From IMG/VR virus record IMGVR_UViG_3300032242_001142, positions 1 to 34,365 of that record: a stretch of DNA of 34,365 bases; one strand, 5' to 3'. The translations under genes were made by a program, and so were the position numbers. The stretch comes from a virus. Position 1 is the stretch's first letter. Each line of letters begins with the position of its first letter. Positions 22,555 through 31,679 of the stretch are shown here, piece by piece. The notes beneath the pieces are model-generated. The model was not told the DNA's origin. It ran no database searches and worked only from the letters and a program-made list of their open reading frames with translations.

Positions 22555-24079
22555 CGTAGTTATATTACAAGGTCAAGGCGGATTAGGCAGACCAGCAACA
22601 GGTCAGGACTTTATTAGCGGTATGCCATTTTACAGCGATACTTTGCCAAGTGGATTTACCACCACAAACAACATCAAAAACATTTTGAGTTTATCGGCTG
22701 CCGTTGCTTTAGGAATTAACAACACTTACAGCGATGAAACCCAAGCAACAGGAACTTATTTAGTAACCAATGCAGGTGCAGCAGGCGATACAATCGCAAT
22801 CAATGTAGCAGAATGGCGTTCAACAGTTGTATTATGCAACTACACAAGAACATCAGCAGCAACCACAGCAGCATTAGTAGCTACTGATATTGCAGCAGCA
22901 ATAAACGCAGGCACGGCAACACATGGCTATTCAGCAACAGTAGCAACAGCAACAGTTACGATTAAAGCACGTAAAGGAACTGGTATTTTCTTAAATAGCG
23001 GCACTCCAATAACAACTACAATAGTAGGAACGATTGCAGGAACTATCACACAATTTAGCGGCGGTGTTGCATCATTGTTAGCGCAATGGTACTATCACAT
23101 TTCTGAATACTTTAGATTGAACCCAACAGGTAATTTGTATGTTGGTTTCTTCCCTCTATCAGCGTTATCAAGTGGCGGTTATACGTTCACAGAATTAACT
23201 ACATTGCAGAATTTTGCAGGTGGTAAAATTCGCCAAATGGGTTGTTATTTGCCTACTAAATATCCATCATCATTGACTGCTATTCAGTTTTTAACAAACT
23301 CATTAGCTACTGTTAATGCGATTGCAGAAACAAACAAAGCAGCACAACAACCATTCGTTGCGGTGTTAGGAACTAATTTAGTTTCTGTTTCTGACTTCAC
23401 AACTTTACCTGACCTTTCAACCTATACATACGAAGATGTAAGTGCAACAGTTTCACAAGACGGAAACAATGCAGGTTACGATTTATTCAAAGCAACAGGC
23501 ATTTCGGTAACGAATATCGGTTCTGCTTTGGGTACTATTTCAGCTGCAAAAGTAAGCGATGATATTGGTTGGGTTGCTAAATTTCCACAATCAAATGGCG
23601 TTGAATTAAGTGTGCCAGCGTTTACCAATGGTGTTGCTTATTCAGCTTCATTGGCAGGCAGTTTAGCATCTTACAAATATTTGTTACTTCGTACATTTCC
23701 GAACATTACAGGCACATTCTTTAATGATGACCCAGTAGCTAACTTGCCAACAAGCAATTATGCACACATCAGCGATGAAAGAACAGTACAGAAAATTCGC
23801 AGACTGATTTATGCAGCTTATGTGCCATTATTGAATAGTCCTTTAGCTTTAAATGCTGATGGAACTTTGACAAACACAACAGTAAGTTATTTCACTTCGG
23901 TTGGTGATGATGCACTTGCTCAAATGTTAAGAGATGCAGAAATTTCAGCAGAAAAAACAATAATAGACCCGACACAAAACGTTTTAGCAACTTCAAACTT
24001 AAATGTTACAGTAAACTACATTCAGCAAGGTGTTGCAAGACAAATCACAATCACATTACAATCTGTAACAACATTATAA
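22541..24079 (+). CDS. Contractile tail sheath protein (DUF2586-like)
   Basis: This protein would form the contracting sheath around the tail tube. It begins MALNNVVILQGQGGLGRPAT, typical of Bacteroidetes sheath proteins. It has a central strand-rich insertion and the conserved C-terminal block YAHISDERTVQKIRRLIYAA, then a final domain with an inter-subunit strand (NVTVNYIQQGVARQITITLQ). At 512 residues it is full length. The tube gene follows after 4 bases. The sheath plus tube pair establishes a myovirus-type tail. Confidence 0.85.
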   Translation: MALNNVVILQGQGGLGRPATGQDFISGMPFYSDTLPSGFTTTNNIKNILSLSAAVALGINNTYSDETQATGTYLVTNAGAAGDTIAINVAEWRSTVVLCNYTRTSAATTAALVATDIAAAINAGTATHGYSATVATATVTIKARKGTGIFLNSGTPITTTIVGTIAGTITQFSGGVASLLAQWYYHISEYFRLNPTGNLYVGFFPLSALSSGGYTFTELTTLQNFAGGKIRQMGCYLPTKYPSSLTAIQFLTNSLATVNAIAETNKAAQQPFVAVLGTNLVSVSDFTTLPDLSTYTYEDVSATVSQDGNNAGYDLFKATGISVTNIGSALGTISAAKVSDDIGWVAKFPQSNGVELSVPAFTNGVAYSASLAGSLASYKYLLLRTFPNITGTFFNDDPVANLPTSNYAHISDERTVQKIRRLIYAAYVPLLNSPLALNADGTLTNTTVSYFTSVGDDALAQMLRDAEISAEKTIIDPTQNVLATSNLNVTVNYIQQGVARQITITLQSVTTL

Positions 24080-24083
24080 ACCT

Positions 24084-24503
24084 ATGGCAAACGTACTTAT
24101 AAATGGTATAAATTATAGTTGGGCAAGTGTTCGTTTGGTACTTTTCGGAGTGCCAGTAACAGGCGTTACCAAGATTGAATACAAAGCAAAACAAGCGAAG
24201 TCGAATAATTACGGCGTAGGCATCGAGCCTGTAAGTCGTGGTTATGGGAACAAAGAATATGAAGGTTCAATCGAGTTATATTTAGACCAATGGAAAGCAA
24301 TTCAATTAGCTGCACCAAACGGCAACCCGACAAACATTGCACCTTTCTCAATCCAAGTGGTATTTGGCGGCACTCGTACAACGGCTGCAACTGATGTATT
24401 AACTATGGTTGAATTTTTAGAAGACCCTATGACTGCAGCGCAAGGCGACATGAGTTTGAAAGTAACTATTCCTTTAATCATTGGAGGTATCCAACACGCT
24501 TAA
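24084..24503 (+). CDS. Tail tube protein
   Basis: This is a small beta-rich protein: NGINYSWASVRLVLFGVPVT, then GSIELYLDQWKAIQLAAPNG, and FSIQVVFGG with a C-terminal strand. That is the pattern of inner-tube subunits, which polymerise into the tail channel. Length (139 aa) and position between sheath and tail assembly chaperone agree with this. No break is seen. Confidence 0.82.
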   Translation: MANVLINGINYSWASVRLVLFGVPVTGVTKIEYKAKQAKSNNYGVGIEPVSRGYGNKEYEGSIELYLDQWKAIQLAAPNGNPTNIAPFSIQVVFGGTRTTAATDVLTMVEFLEDPMTAAQGDMSLKVTIPLIIGGIQHA

Positions 24504-24512
24504 AAACATTTT

Positions 24513-24860
24513 ATGGCAGAAATATTAACAGTTGAGCAAATCAACGAAAAAGCAGCAGAATTAAGCACTCGTGAAGGTGTGAAAGTAACTCCATTGTGTT
24601 TTACTAATGCAGACGGCAATCAAATTATAGGCTACATTAAAGAGCCAAATCGTGAAGCTAAAATGGTGGCTTTAAATGAAGTGATGAAAATGGACATGGC
24701 TGATGCTGGTAGAACTATTTTAGATAGTTCGTTATTGGCTGCTGATTCAGACCCACGAATATTGAGCGATGATACCATGTATTTATCCGCTTGCACAGCT
24801 TGTTTTAAATTCGTTTCGATTTTACAAAATCAAATGGCAGCGGCTGTAAAAAAAAATTAG
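24513..24860 (+). CDS. Tail assembly chaperone, short form (G-like)
   Basis: The 115-residue acidic helical protein is in the usual place between tube and tape-measure genes and should be the short tail chaperone, as G in lambda. It begins MAEILTVEQINEKAAELSTR and ends VKKN at TAG 24858-24860. Just before its stop is a run of nine adenines (24848-24856), which permits a -1 slip into the next frame to make the longer form. The short product itself is the default. Confidence 0.8.
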   Translation: MAEILTVEQINEKAAELSTREGVKVTPLCFTNADGNQIIGYIKEPNREAKMVALNEVMKMDMADAGRTILDSSLLAADSDPRILSDDTMYLSACTACFKFVSILQNQMAAAVKKN

Positions 24861-25024
24861 AATACTACACCATAACTGATGATAGTTATGAACTAACACA
24901 AATAGCAGCATGGGTAGCATTTTACCACCATGTTGATACAGAAACTTTATCGGAAGATGATTTAATTCGGCGGTGGTGTCAAGTCAAATATTGTTTAATA
25001 AAACTTGGTAAGTTAAAAGCATGA
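24513..25024 (+). CDS. Tail assembly chaperone, -1 frameshift long form (GT-like)
   Basis: The A-run at 24848-24856 supplies A-AAA-AAA in the zero frame. A -1 slip there reads on through KLEYYTITDDSYELTQIAAW and RRWCQVKYCLIKLGKLK to TGA at 25022-25024, adding 56 residues to 114 and giving about 170. The second frame is otherwise start-less and fills the whole space to the tape-measure ATG at 25021, overlapping it by 4 bases. Such fusions are a conserved feature of tail chaperones, where the long form binds the tape measure. The slip is inferred from sequence only. Confidence 0.85.
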
Positions 25025-26616
25025 GTGATACAGTCGAATATATTGTTAAGCTAAAAGATGAGATGAGTGGAACGGTGAACGCCGTTAAGCATTCAACTCA
25101 CGAAATGAATAAAGAAATTGATCATTCGCAATCAATAGTACATGAATTGCGCAATGCTTTTTTTGAATTATTTGGAGCCGAAAAAGTAATTGAGTTTATA
25201 GGAGAAGCATCAAGTGCCTTTGCAGAAAATAGAGAAGCATCAGCACAATTAGCGGCAACTATTGAAAGCACTAATAATGCATTGAGTTTGACAAGTGAAG
25301 CATTAGAACAGCAATCGAAAGCACTTGCCAAAAACTCAATGTATGAAGACGATGCTATTACAAGAACACAAGCACTATTAGGCACATTTACAAAAGTTAA
25401 AGGCGTAATATTTACAGATGCTATTCCTGCAATCCTAAATATGTCAGCAAAACTAAAAACCGATTTGCAAAGTTCGGCATTGCAAGTAGGTAAGGCATTG
25501 AATGACCCTATTGCTGGTATTACAGCACTTAAAAGGGCAGGTGTATCATTTACTGAAAGCCAAAAGAACACAATAAAATCATTGGTTGAAACAGGGCAGG
25601 AAGCCAAAGCGCAACAAATGATTTTAGCTGAATTAAATACAGAATTTGGCGGTTCAGCAGAAGCGGCAAGAAATGCAGCGACTCCATTTGCAAGATTTAA
25701 ACATGATATTCATCCTGTTGTTGAAGAAATTGGAGAATTGGTTGTGAAATTACAAGAAAAGTTAATCCCTATTTTAGAACCTATTTTAGAAGTTGCTGTA
25801 CAATATACATCAGAATTTGTTAAATGGATAAAAGATAACTCTGATGCGCTAAAAACATGGGGGGTTGCAATTGGTGCGGTTGCAACTGCATTATTAATAT
25901 ATAATACTCAACAAAAGTTAGCGATTTGGTATAATGGATTGAGTACAGCAGCAATAATTGTTAATACATTGGCAACGGAAGGATTGGCAGCAGCATGGGT
26001 TGCAGTAGATATAGCAATGGAAGCCAATCCTATATTTATGATTATAACTGCAATAGGTTTAGCAGTTGCGGTTGTTTATCAATTGTATCAACAATTCGAG
26101 GGATTTAGAAAAGTATTAAATGCAACTTGGGAGGCAATTAAAGGTTTTGGGATAGCTATATGGGATTACATGATAGCACCATTTAAAATATTGTATAATT
26201 CTGTAAAAGGTGTTTGGGCTGCAATTCATGGGGAGTTCGCAACTGCAAAGGCTGATTTTGCCGAAGCAGGGAAAGCGATGTTAGCACCTTTTAAAGATGT
26301 TCAGAATGCAATTTTAAATACCAAAAAAGCATACAATAAAAGCTATTCAACAGTAAAATCAGCAGCAGAAGGGGTAAGTGGTAAAGAGGGCAAACAAGGC
26401 ATTGCAGGCGCAACGCCACAGTTAGAAACAGGCGCATCAAATGTAAAAGATACCAAGCCTACAATTATCAATATTACGATGGGTAGTTTAGTAAATACTT
26501 TCACAGTTGGAGTAACGAACTTGCAAGAAGGTTCAGCAAAAGTTCGAGAAGAAATTTTAAAAGCAATGATTTCAGCAGTTAATGATTCACAAGTTCATGC
26601 AATAGGAAATACATAA
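25021..26616 (+). CDS. Tail tape measure protein
   Basis: The 531-residue protein is helical and Ala-rich, with a coiled-coil N-terminal third (EMSGTVNAVKHSTHEMNKEI onward). It has two hydrophobic stretches in the middle (WGVAIGAVATALLIYN near residue 280 and FMIITAIGLAVAVVYQLY near residue 338) that could pass the host membrane during DNA entry. It sets tail length; 531 residues predicts a short tail. It follows the tail chaperone and precedes the baseplate genes, as is standard. Confidence 0.88.
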   Translation: MSDTVEYIVKLKDEMSGTVNAVKHSTHEMNKEIDHSQSIVHELRNAFFELFGAEKVIEFIGEASSAFAENREASAQLAATIESTNNALSLTSEALEQQSKALAKNSMYEDDAITRTQALLGTFTKVKGVIFTDAIPAILNMSAKLKTDLQSSALQVGKALNDPIAGITALKRAGVSFTESQKNTIKSLVETGQEAKAQQMILAELNTEFGGSAEAARNAATPFARFKHDIHPVVEEIGELVVKLQEKLIPILEPILEVAVQYTSEFVKWIKDNSDALKTWGVAIGAVATALLIYNTQQKLAIWYNGLSTAAIIVNTLATEGLAAAWVAVDIAMEANPIFMIITAIGLAVAVVYQLYQQFEGFRKVLNATWEAIKGFGIAIWDYMIAPFKILYNSVKGVWAAIHGEFATAKADFAEAGKAMLAPFKDVQNAILNTKKAYNKSYSTVKSAAEGVSGKEGKQGIAGATPQLETGASNVKDTKPTIINITMGSLVNTFTVGVTNLQEGSAKVREEILKAMISAVNDSQVHAIGNT

Positions 26617-26619
26617 AAA

Positions 26620-27210
26620 ATGACAAACGATAATTTTATAATTCCAAATCCGTTACAAGTACCACAAGGACTTGTTGTAGTTGCTGAATTTCAGGCAGGT
26701 GTAAGGATTGTTACTGCATTATCAAAAGTGCCACAAACCGACAAACCAATAAAAACAAGTGCGTTAGGTACGCCTGTTTATTCTAATTTGGTAATTGCTT
26801 CGGGCAACTATACTGATATTTACGGCAATGTAATTAATTATCCGAAAATCGAAGTTGATACTGTTTTGTTCAATATTAATAGCAGCAGAACAATAATTAA
26901 AACGCCAATTCAGGGACTTGATGGAACTGTTAAAGAATACATTTCCGACGGCGACAATATCATTAACATCAAAGGCATTATTCAAGGTGCAAACGGCGTT
27001 TATCCAATTGGTGAAGTGAACAAACTGATTGCTATTTGCAACGCTAAATGTGCTTTATCCGTTCAAAGTGATTATTTAGAAACAAACAATATCTTCAACA
27101 TAGTTATCGAAAGCTATTCATTGCCGCAAGACATGGGTAGCCAATCGCAACAAGTATTTGAACTAAATTGTTTGAGCGATGTGAACTATTTAATTTTTGA
27201 GAACCAATAA
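26620..27210 (+). CDS. Tail/baseplate protein (DUF6046-like)
   Basis: The central segment is distinctive: a strand, then KTPIQGLDGTVKEYISDGDN, then a strand with IKGIIQG. It resembles the DUF6046 group found directly after tape measures in Bacteroidetes phages. The likely role is an adaptor between tube and hub, by analogy of position with LysM-type baseplate proteins. At 196 residues it is intact. Confidence 0.65.
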   Translation: MTNDNFIIPNPLQVPQGLVVVAEFQAGVRIVTALSKVPQTDKPIKTSALGTPVYSNLVIASGNYTDIYGNVINYPKIEVDTVLFNINSSRTIIKTPIQGLDGTVKEYISDGDNIINIKGIIQGANGVYPIGEVNKLIAICNAKCALSVQSDYLETNNIFNIVIESYSLPQDMGSQSQQVFELNCLSDVNYLIFENQ

Positions 27211-27216
27211 AATGAT

Positions 27217-27224
27217 TACTTTTG
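27217..27224 (+). promoter_or_regulatory. Possible promoter -7 box before the 100-residue tail-region gene
   Basis: TACTTTTG fits TANNTTTG. The best upstream box is TTTT (27194-27197) at 19 bases, a mismatch to TTTG. The next ATG is at 27246. It lies in one of the few gaps of the tail operon. The evidence is weak, and it could be a chance match in AT-rich DNA. Confidence 0.35.
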
Positions 27225-27245
27225 TTGCAATAAAATAATTAAATT

Positions 27246-27548
27246 ATGGCACAGCAAGTAATAATGGAAATGGAAACGTACGAAAGATTACGTGCATCGC
27301 ATGAAGCAATGAAAGGTGGATTGGTTATGGTTCGAGAAAGTACGATTGATTACAATATTTATAATGGCTGCAAAACAACAACAAAATACTTTTGCATAAC
27401 AAATGATGAGTTAGTTACCGCAATGCGTTTGCAGCATAAAGAAGAAATTGAAAGTTTGTTGAAAACAATTCGAGAAAAAAAAGATGAAATTGAAAATTTA
27501 AAAACTGCTTCGGTTTTTAAATTCATAAAAACAAAGTGGTTTCAATAA
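27246..27548 (+). CDS. Unknown protein with C-terminal coiled coil (100 aa)
   Basis: The N-terminal 50 residues are mixed, with a cysteine-containing NGCKTTTKYFCITNDE. Residues about 60-88 form a charged coiled-coil helix (LQHKEEIESLLKTIREKKDE). No family is recognised. It sits between two baseplate-type genes, starting 35 bases after the first and ending 3 bases before the hub, so it may be a baseplate accessory or an inserted small gene. Confidence 0.6.
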   Translation: MAQQVIMEMETYERLRASHEAMKGGLVMVRESTIDYNIYNGCKTTTKYFCITNDELVTAMRLQHKEEIESLLKTIREKKDEIENLKTASVFKFIKTKWFQ

Positions 27549-27551
27549 ATA

Positions 27552-28790
27552 ATGCTACGCCCAATTTGTCAAATAAAAATAACACAACAACCGACTTCGG
27601 ATTTGCCGAATAGAAAAAGTGTGTTTCAATTTTCGTTTGTCAATAATATTGAGGTTTCAAGCAGTTGGAAAAACTTAACTGATACCGCAAAAATAAAGTT
27701 TCCTAAAAATGTTTTTATCAAATTTGCAGATGGAACGAAGCGCAAATTATCGCTAAAAGATACGTCCCAATTTATTAATGGCAGGCAGTCGAATAACGAT
27801 GCGCCTTTTGTTTTACGTGGGGATAAAATCGAAATTCAAGCCAGCTACATTTACATTGACCGAAACGGAAAAGAAATACCACCCGAACCCGATGTTATCT
27901 TTTCGGGCTACATCGTGAAAGTCCTTAACAAAATGCCGATTGAGTTGGACTGCGAAGATAATATGTATCAGTTGAAGCAAATATTTTTAGATAAAATGAG
28001 TTGGGCGGCTGCTGACATTAGCGATGTGATTTCGTACATTTTGAAAGGAACAAATTTCACATTCACCACAGGCGGCGCAACAATGAGTTTAGGTAATTTC
28101 AGAATTGAGAACCAAACACCAGCAGAAGTGTTGGAATATTTACGCAAAACATTTCACGTAGAAAGTTATTTTAGAGATGATGTGCTGCATTGTTCGCCAT
28201 TTGTTTATTACCCTGATACCAACAACAACCCACCGCATTTATTATACTTTCAAAAAACTATTATTAGTGATGAAATGCAATACACACGGGCTGACGATGT
28301 GAAAGTGGGTGTGAAAGCCTATTCAATCAACAAAGCTGAATTGGCAACACAAACGTTTGATGGAAGAATGAAAAACAAAGCTACAAGGTTAGAGGTGTTT
28401 GCTTACAAAGACAATAAAGGCAATGTTCAATTTAAAGACTTAACAGGTGGCATAAAAGCAGGAATTGACGAGGGTAGTTTTGGCAACGTAGTAACTTTGT
28501 TCTATGCTGATGGAAATACTTTGCAAGGTTTAAAAGACTTCGCAAAAGCACGATTGAATAGGCTTTATTACGAGGGCTTTAGAGGAACATTTACAACATT
28601 CGGACTTCCATTTATTAATCATGGCGACCAAATAACTTTTCGAGATAATGTTTTGCCCGAAAGAAATGGGACGTACTTTGTAAAGTCGGTTACCCGAACT
28701 TATGGCATGGGTGGATATCGGCAAAAAGTAGAAATTGATTTGCGGATTGATGGCGTTTTAGACAAAGCAGATTTGCAGAAAGGAATTTAA
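27552..28790 (+). CDS. Baseplate hub protein (gpD / late control D-like)
   Basis: The 412-residue protein has the layout of hub proteins: an N-terminal beta domain (VFQFSFVNNIEVSSSWKNLT), a middle domain with DISDVISYILKGTNFTF and TPAEVLEYLRKTFHVESYFR, and a C-terminal domain with GTYFVKSVTRTYGMGGYRQK. This pattern is typical of phage D-type hubs that connect the tube to the spike. The next gene encodes a spike-like protein, the standard neighbour. Confidence 0.8.
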   Translation: MLRPICQIKITQQPTSDLPNRKSVFQFSFVNNIEVSSSWKNLTDTAKIKFPKNVFIKFADGTKRKLSLKDTSQFINGRQSNNDAPFVLRGDKIEIQASYIYIDRNGKEIPPEPDVIFSGYIVKVLNKMPIELDCEDNMYQLKQIFLDKMSWAAADISDVISYILKGTNFTFTTGGATMSLGNFRIENQTPAEVLEYLRKTFHVESYFRDDVLHCSPFVYYPDTNNNPPHLLYFQKTIISDEMQYTRADDVKVGVKAYSINKAELATQTFDGRMKNKATRLEVFAYKDNKGNVQFKDLTGGIKAGIDEGSFGNVVTLFYADGNTLQGLKDFAKARLNRLYYEGFRGTFTTFGLPFINHGDQITFRDNVLPERNGTYFVKSVTRTYGMGGYRQKVEIDLRIDGVLDKADLQKGI

Positions 28791-28792
28791 AA

Positions 28793-29350
28793 ATGAGTAA
28801 TACAAACGAAAATATAAACCGAGAATTAGGCGTTGCAATTCGCAAGTTAGCAGGCACTCATAATGCCGATAAACTAACGATTGCAGATTGTTTAGTTGAT
28901 AGCGTTGATATTGCTTCACGTACTTGCAGTTGCACTCCATTAAACGATACAAGCATTGCTCAAATTCAAGGTGTAAGATTTCAATCTACTGTTGATGATG
29001 GTGTAATTTTGCAGCCGAAAGTAGGTAGCACAGTTACAGTTTTATTAAGTACAAGAGTTGCGCCTTTGATAATTGGTTATTCTGAAATTGATGAGGTTTA
29101 CATTGTTGCTCCTAAAGTGCAATTTAATCAAGGAAATTTAGTCGGCATGGTGAAAGTGATTGATTTAACTACTAAATTAAATAATTTGGAAAATTTGGTA
29201 AATAATTTTATTTCGTTATACAATTCACACACACACGTTACAGCTTGTCCAGCAGGTGCAGGAACAGCAAGCCCAACACCAAATATTGAAAGTCAAGTTT
29301 TAACACCAACGCAAAGAACTGATATTGAAAACAAAGCAATAACACAATGA
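28793..29350 (+). CDS. Baseplate spike protein (gpV / gp45-like)
   Basis: The 185-residue protein has an OB-like N-terminal domain (LTIADCLVDSVDIASRTCSC, then VGSTVTVLLSTRVAPLIIGY), typical of membrane-piercing spikes. A helical and strand region follows, then a C-terminal segment with SHTHVTACPAGAGTA. The H-x-H pair resembles the metal-binding tip of P2-type spikes, though its location before a long tail differs. The gene overlaps the next by 4 bases. Confidence 0.75.
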   Translation: MSNTNENINRELGVAIRKLAGTHNADKLTIADCLVDSVDIASRTCSCTPLNDTSIAQIQGVRFQSTVDDGVILQPKVGSTVTVLLSTRVAPLIIGYSEIDEVYIVAPKVQFNQGNLVGMVKVIDLTTKLNNLENLVNNFISLYNSHTHVTACPAGAGTASPTPNIESQVLTPTQRTDIENKAITQ

Positions 29351-29667
29351 CAAACTTTTTAGATTTACAGCAGGATTCTTTGAGTGGCGATTTATTAGTT
29401 TCACCATTGGTAAACGACTTTGTTATTGCGGCAAGTGATAACCAACACCAAGCCGATATAATTTCATCTTCTGCTGGCGAATGGAAACAATATCCAAGCA
29501 TGGGAGTTGGTGCAAATAATTATCTGAATAGTAGCGGTCAAACAACATTGCTTTCACAACAGATTATTTTGCAACTACAAGCCGATGGATACACAACAAG
29601 CAAGCCTAACATTTCATTTGATGCTTCAGGTCAATTAATCATAGTGCCAAATGCTTACAGAAATTGA
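29347..29667 (+). CDS. Baseplate wedge protein (gp25/gpW-like, putative)
   Basis: This small protein (106 aa) has a compact pattern: DLLVSPLVNDFVIAASDNQH at the N-terminus, then QADIISSSAGEWKQYPSMGV and helices with ILQLQADGY. It resembles the short wedge proteins of contractile tails that hold the sheath to the baseplate. It lies between spike and another baseplate gene, as expected. Certainty is moderate because the family is short and variable. Confidence 0.6.
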   Translation: MTNFLDLQQDSLSGDLLVSPLVNDFVIAASDNQHQADIISSSAGEWKQYPSMGVGANNYLNSSGQTTLLSQQIILQLQADGYTTSKPNISFDASGQLIIVPNAYRN

Positions 29668-30176
29668 TAAAACTTTTCAACATACCGCCAAATATTGATG
29701 TGCAAGGGCTTTGCAATCTAATCTATAATACGCAAGATGCAATGTATGATTTGTTGCAGCGCAATTCATTTATTACCAGCAGCAGCCAAAGTTTGATTAA
29801 TTATGCAGGGCAACAAGTTAGCTACGATGATAGTTTAGTAGTAAAAAAGCCTGTGCAAATTAATTATACAATTGTTCAACCGACTTCAAATATTGGCAAA
29901 GTAAAAGCATTAGCAGGGCAAAACATTTATGATTTGGTGCTTTCGACTTACGGCACATTGGATTTGCTAAATAAATTTGTTTCCGATAATTCTATTGCAG
30001 AAATAAATATGCAATTTAGCGGTCAAATTTATTCATTCGATACATCACTTGTTCAGCGGCAAGTACGCAATCAATATAATTCAGCTAACAATATTGTTTA
30101 TTCAACAGGATTTGTGCCAACAGGAATAATAGGCGGTGATTTCAATAATGATTTTTCAAACGACTTTTTCAATTAA
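29664..30176 (+). CDS. Baseplate-region protein with LysM-like segment, TTG start
   Basis: The start is TTG at 29664, overlapping the upstream TGA (TTGA). There is no ATG until well inside the protein, so non-ATG initiation is likely. The middle holds AGQNIYDLVLSTYGTLDLLN, which has the spacing of a LysM-type motif as found in tail adaptor proteins. The C-terminal end is Asn- and Phe-rich (DFNNDFSNDFFN). The likely role is in the baseplate before the fibre. Confidence 0.6.
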   Translation: MIKLFNIPPNIDVQGLCNLIYNTQDAMYDLLQRNSFITSSSQSLINYAGQQVSYDDSLVVKKPVQINYTIVQPTSNIGKVKALAGQNIYDLVLSTYGTLDLLNKFVSDNSIAEINMQFSGQIYSFDTSLVQRQVRNQYNSANNIVYSTGFVPTGIIGGDFNNDFSNDFFN

Positions 30177-30182
30177 AAAACT

Positions 30183-31352
30183 ATGCCAACAGTAAAAAAT
30201 ACAGCGCAAACACAATCAGATATTAGCGGCAACATTTACACCAATGGTAATAATTTAGTTACTGCTGCGATGGTGGCAAGTGTTCTGCAAAATATTTCAG
30301 TATCTTACATCAATCGAATAACAGATGCGCCATTATTAGGACTAAAAGCATTTAGCACAACAACAGCTTACGCCGTAGGTGATTGCTGCGTTTATTCGGG
30401 CGTATTATACCAATGTTCAACAGCGCATACAGGCGCATGGAATGCAGGTGATTTTACCGAAGTTATAGGCAGTTCAACTGTTACATTAACAGGTATACAA
30501 ACCTTAACAAACAAAACGCTTACTTCACCGATACTTAATTTTCCGACAATTAACGTAGGCAGCGATGCAACGGGTGATATGTATTACCGCAATGTTTCAA
30601 ACCAATTTGTTAGGCTACCAATTGGAACAACTGGGCAAGTTCTTTCTGTAAATTCGGGAATACCTTATTGGGCAACGGCAGCATCTGCGCCTGTATCATC
30701 TGTATTTGGTCGTACAGGCGCAGTTGTTGGTTCGGCAGCAGATTATAATGGCATTGCAATGACTGGTATTGCTTCATTAAACGGATTGGTTATAACTGCA
30801 AATACAGGTGTAGTAACAACAGGAACATGGAATGGAACAAAAGTAAGTGAAGTGTATGGTGGAACAAACCAATCATCTTATACAACAGGGGATATATTAT
30901 ATGCATCAGGTACTAATACGTTAGCTAAATTAGGGATTGGGGCAGCAGGTCAATTACTTACAGTTACAGGTGGCTTGCCATCATGGGTAACAGCAAGTAG
31001 TGGTGCTGTAATTACTGACATATCTGCATCAGTAACTTTTGTTGGGTGGTCTTCGTTCACGACTAAAAAAGTAATTCAAATTGTAATAGGTAGCTTTGTT
31101 TGCATTCAGTATGAACTAATCGGCACAAGCAATTCAGCCACTACAACAATGACACTACCGAACTCAAATAGCAGTTTGGTGAGAATGTTCAATGCAATTG
31201 GCTATGCACAAGGAAGTGGCGGTGGTCAAACAGGCTTAACGATAATGGCTGCTTCAACAGGGTTAGTAACATTTTATACAGATGCCAATACAACTGCTTA
31301 TCCATCATCAGGTACTAAAATAGCAATCGGACAATTCTTTTACACTAAATAA
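30183..31352 (+). CDS. Tail fibre / receptor-binding protein
   Basis: The 389-residue protein is dominated by Gly, Ser, Thr and Asn with repeated short strands. It includes the fibre motif LTGIQTLTNKTLTSPILNF and later GTTGQVLSVNSGIPYWATAA, which recurs as GAAGQLLTVTGGLPSWVTAS. Near residues 55-95 a carbohydrate-binding-like unit (FSTTTAYAVGDCCVYSGVLY, then QC) is present, like those in the proteins at 11575 and 16698. The C-terminal 110 residues look like a globular receptor-binding tip. It follows the baseplate genes. Confidence 0.75.
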   Translation: MPTVKNTAQTQSDISGNIYTNGNNLVTAAMVASVLQNISVSYINRITDAPLLGLKAFSTTTAYAVGDCCVYSGVLYQCSTAHTGAWNAGDFTEVIGSSTVTLTGIQTLTNKTLTSPILNFPTINVGSDATGDMYYRNVSNQFVRLPIGTTGQVLSVNSGIPYWATAASAPVSSVFGRTGAVVGSAADYNGIAMTGIASLNGLVITANTGVVTTGTWNGTKVSEVYGGTNQSSYTTGDILYASGTNTLAKLGIGAAGQLLTVTGGLPSWVTASSGAVITDISASVTFVGWSSFTTKKVIQIVIGSFVCIQYELIGTSNSATTTMTLPNSNSSLVRMFNAIGYAQGSGGGQTGLTIMAASTGLVTFYTDANTTAYPSSGTKIAIGQFFYTK

Positions 31353-31365
31353 AATATTTAAAATC

Positions 31366-31674
31366 ATGGCATTACAAATCACAAAAACACAAGCTTTTCA
31401 AATTGCAGGAACAGACATAATGGTTGATAGTCTTTATGTAAGATTTCAATTTGATTGCAGTTCTGATGGCAAAAAAATCAATTGCAAAACTGATTTTTAT
31501 TTGAGTAAAGCAAAATATCAGGCAGGGCAACCTGTTCAAGCGTACGCACCTTTCAAATCTCAATTTGAGTTGGGTACAGATTACCAAACTACTGACAAGC
31601 CAAGTTTGGATTTAATCCAAACTTTGCAAATTGCTTATTTGAAAACAGAAGGCATTAATGCAGAAGTTGCATAA
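31366..31674 (+). CDS. Small unknown protein after the tail fibre (102 aa)
   Basis: A compact protein with strands around VDSLYVRFQFDCSSDGKKIN and a C-terminal helix (LDLIQTLQIAYLKTEG). No family is recognised. Its place directly after the fibre suggests a fibre-assembly helper or a small structural protein. The gene is the last before a promoter at 31680. Confidence 0.6.
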   Translation: MALQITKTQAFQIAGTDIMVDSLYVRFQFDCSSDGKKINCKTDFYLSKAKYQAGQPVQAYAPFKSQFELGTDYQTTDKPSLDLIQTLQIAYLKTEGINAEVA

Positions 31675-31679
31675 ATATT

